Shown here piece by piece: positions 6,039-6,912 of a stretch of DNA of 6,912 bases (its first letter is position 1; every line of letters starts with the position of its first letter). This DNA comes from an uncultured Bacilli bacterium (lineage in GTDB: Bacteria > Bacillota_I > Bacilli_A > RF39 > UBA660). The notes below the pieces were generated by a model, which made no database searches, was not told the origin of the DNA, and was given only the letters and a program-made list of their open reading frames with translations. The translations under genes were made by a program, and so were the position numbers. The stretch lies in assembly GCA_934086815.1 (NCBI GenBank), contig CAKOIM010000032.1, forward strand, positions 1 through 6,912, given 5' to 3'.

Positions 6039-6912
6039 TTAGTAAAATTGGAGAAGAGATGGTTCCGGATCCGCCTGCATAGCCTACTATTGACTTCAGA
6101 TAAAAGACTGGCCGCACGCCACACTGGTAACGATTGACTTCGAGGCTATTCACGATACCCGTGTTGTACACACTGAAAGCAGCATTGGGAATCTCTTGAG
6201 GCGTTAAAATCCATTCATAAAGTCCCATATACATCCAATTATCTGCTATATTCTCATTATAATTATTAAGTGTTATAGACCAAGAATTGGATGATACTGC
6301 ATATCCATAGTCACTTGCATACATTAACCCTACTTTTGCATTTACTGTTTCACTAGAGTCTGAATTATTTATTTCATTTTGGTATGCATTTAGAGCTGTT
6401 TGTTCTGCTATTCTATCCCAACTAACTTCTCCGGCTTTCCATGTATGGTCTGATATTTTTTCTGACCATTTTGTTCCGATATTATTTATATAATTCTTAT
6501 TTAAATTTATTATATTTAATTCACTTTCACTCCATATATTTAAATAAGAAAGACCATTATTTAAATAATGCCAGTAATATCCGCCAATTTCAGATGTAGA
6601 GTTTTGACCTTTATTAGTACCCTTGTTTCCAGATGCTTGATATGTTTTTCCATAATCCCCATCAGTTCCTAATAAAGTTGATTTTGCATAATCATACTTA
6701 ATTAATTTTGCTTGATTATCAAATACTACAATTATTCTATATAAGTAATCCGTTGAACAACTTCCATCCATTGAATCATATCCAAAACAAACAAAATTAT
6801 TTGTAGTTTCACTTGAACCTGCATAACGGTATGAGTTATCTTTAGCTCCATTCGTTAGTGAACTATCATGTAAATATAAATTATTTTCTCCTTGTTTTGT
6901 ATATAACTTTTT
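6034..6912 (-). CDS. Surface-type protein with C-terminal C-type-lectin-like domain, partial (5' end outside window)
   Basis: The reading frame stays open to the right edge, giving 292 visible residues. The methionine at 6769-6771 is not a credible start: in-frame sequence upstream continues the same domain (LYLHDSSL, NSYRYAG, NNFVCFGYDS) and no Shine-Dalgarno site stands before it. Two cysteines (C43 and C52 of the visible part) flank a short loop before the strand LYRIIVVF. The middle is rich in Asn, Ser, Trp and Tyr. The C-terminus holds WMYMGLYEWIL (226-236 of the visible part), a divergent stretch, and GVRPVFYLK (265-273), then a Gly/Ser-rich end. This recalls formylglycine-generating-enzyme-like or DUF6273-type C-type-lectin folds of gut bacterial surface proteins, where a G-[VF]-R-P-type strand closes the binding face. 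No C-terminal sorting signal or membrane segment is seen, so anchoring and secretion signals should lie upstream. The last 150 coding bases have a different base composition from the rest. The family call is from memory and unverified. Confidence 0.8.
   Translation of the reverse strand, partial: KKLYTKQGENNLYLHDSSLTNGAKDNSYRYAGSSETTNNFVCFGYDSMDGSCSTDYLYRIIVVFDNQAKLIKYDYAKSTLLGTDGDYGKTYQASGNKGTNKGQNSTSEIGGYYWHYLNNGLSYLNIWSESELNIINLNKNYINNIGTKWSEKISDHTWKAGEVSWDRIAEQTALNAYQNEINNSDSSETVNAKVGLMYASDYGYAVSSNSWSITLNNYNENIADNWMYMGLYEWILTPQEIPNAAFSVYNTGIVNSLEVNRYQCGVRPVFYLKSIVGYAGGSGTISSPILLK
6061..6210 (-). other. GC-rich 3' segment, candidate DGR-type variable region
   Basis: Counted directly, 73 of 150 bases are G or C (49%), against 48 of the next 150 (32%) in the same gene. 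GC at third codon positions is about 52%. The non-conserved codons between EWIL and GVRPVFYLK include agt, tac, aac, atc, aat, agc, ctc, aat, cgt, tac and tgt. All are NNY, as expected if AAY codons of a template were randomised at their adenines. The constant run encoding GVRPVFYLK is itself GC-rich and sits where the initiation-of-mutagenic-homing sequence would be. No template repeat or reverse transcriptase is present in the window, so the call is tentative. A gene-conversion patch from a paralogue or foreign donor would also fit. Confidence 0.4.

Overview
The window is very AT-rich and compact. It reads as a low-GC Firmicutes-type bacterium, probably an uncultured gut lineage of the Bacilli/Mollicutes-related kind. 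The reasons are strong purine-rich Shine-Dalgarno sites, A/T-ending codons, a class B sortase and short intergenic gaps. TGA is a genuine stop (end of the sortase gene) and tryptophan is read from TGG, so the mycoplasma code does not apply. This placement is inference from composition and gene families; no marker gene fixes the species.

Layout, left to right. Positions 1-104 hold an outward-facing promoter on the minus strand and the terminator of the first gene. A YfcC/C4-dicarboxylate-carrier-like membrane transporter follows (105-1697, minus). Next is a lysyl-tRNA synthetase carrying an extra C-terminal Trbp111/EMAP-type tRNA-binding domain (1808-3697, minus). A small secreted, cysteine-containing, membrane-tailed protein comes next (3753-4307, minus). 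A class B sortase with an unusually large cytoplasmic N-terminal domain is transcribed divergently from it (4438-6003, plus). Last is the 3' part of a large surface-type protein that runs off the right edge (6034-6912, minus). No gap exceeds 130 bases.

The four complete genes appear to be separate transcription units. Each has an extended -10 promoter (TGN plus a TATAAT-like hexamer) close to its start codon, and each is followed by an intrinsic terminator, several of which overlap the stop codon. The sortase and its divergent neighbour look like an enzyme-substrate pair. The neighbour has a signal peptide, an atypical QTKTG sorting-like motif, a hydrophobic segment and a lysine-rich tail.

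The most striking signal lies at 6061-6210. There the last part of the partial surface gene jumps to about 49% GC (73 of 150 bases counted), against 32% in the adjacent 150 bases. It encodes a C-terminal segment ending in GVRPVFYLK, in which many of the non-conserved codons are NNY. This is what a diversity-generating retroelement variable region would look like, although no reverse transcriptase or template repeat lies in the window.
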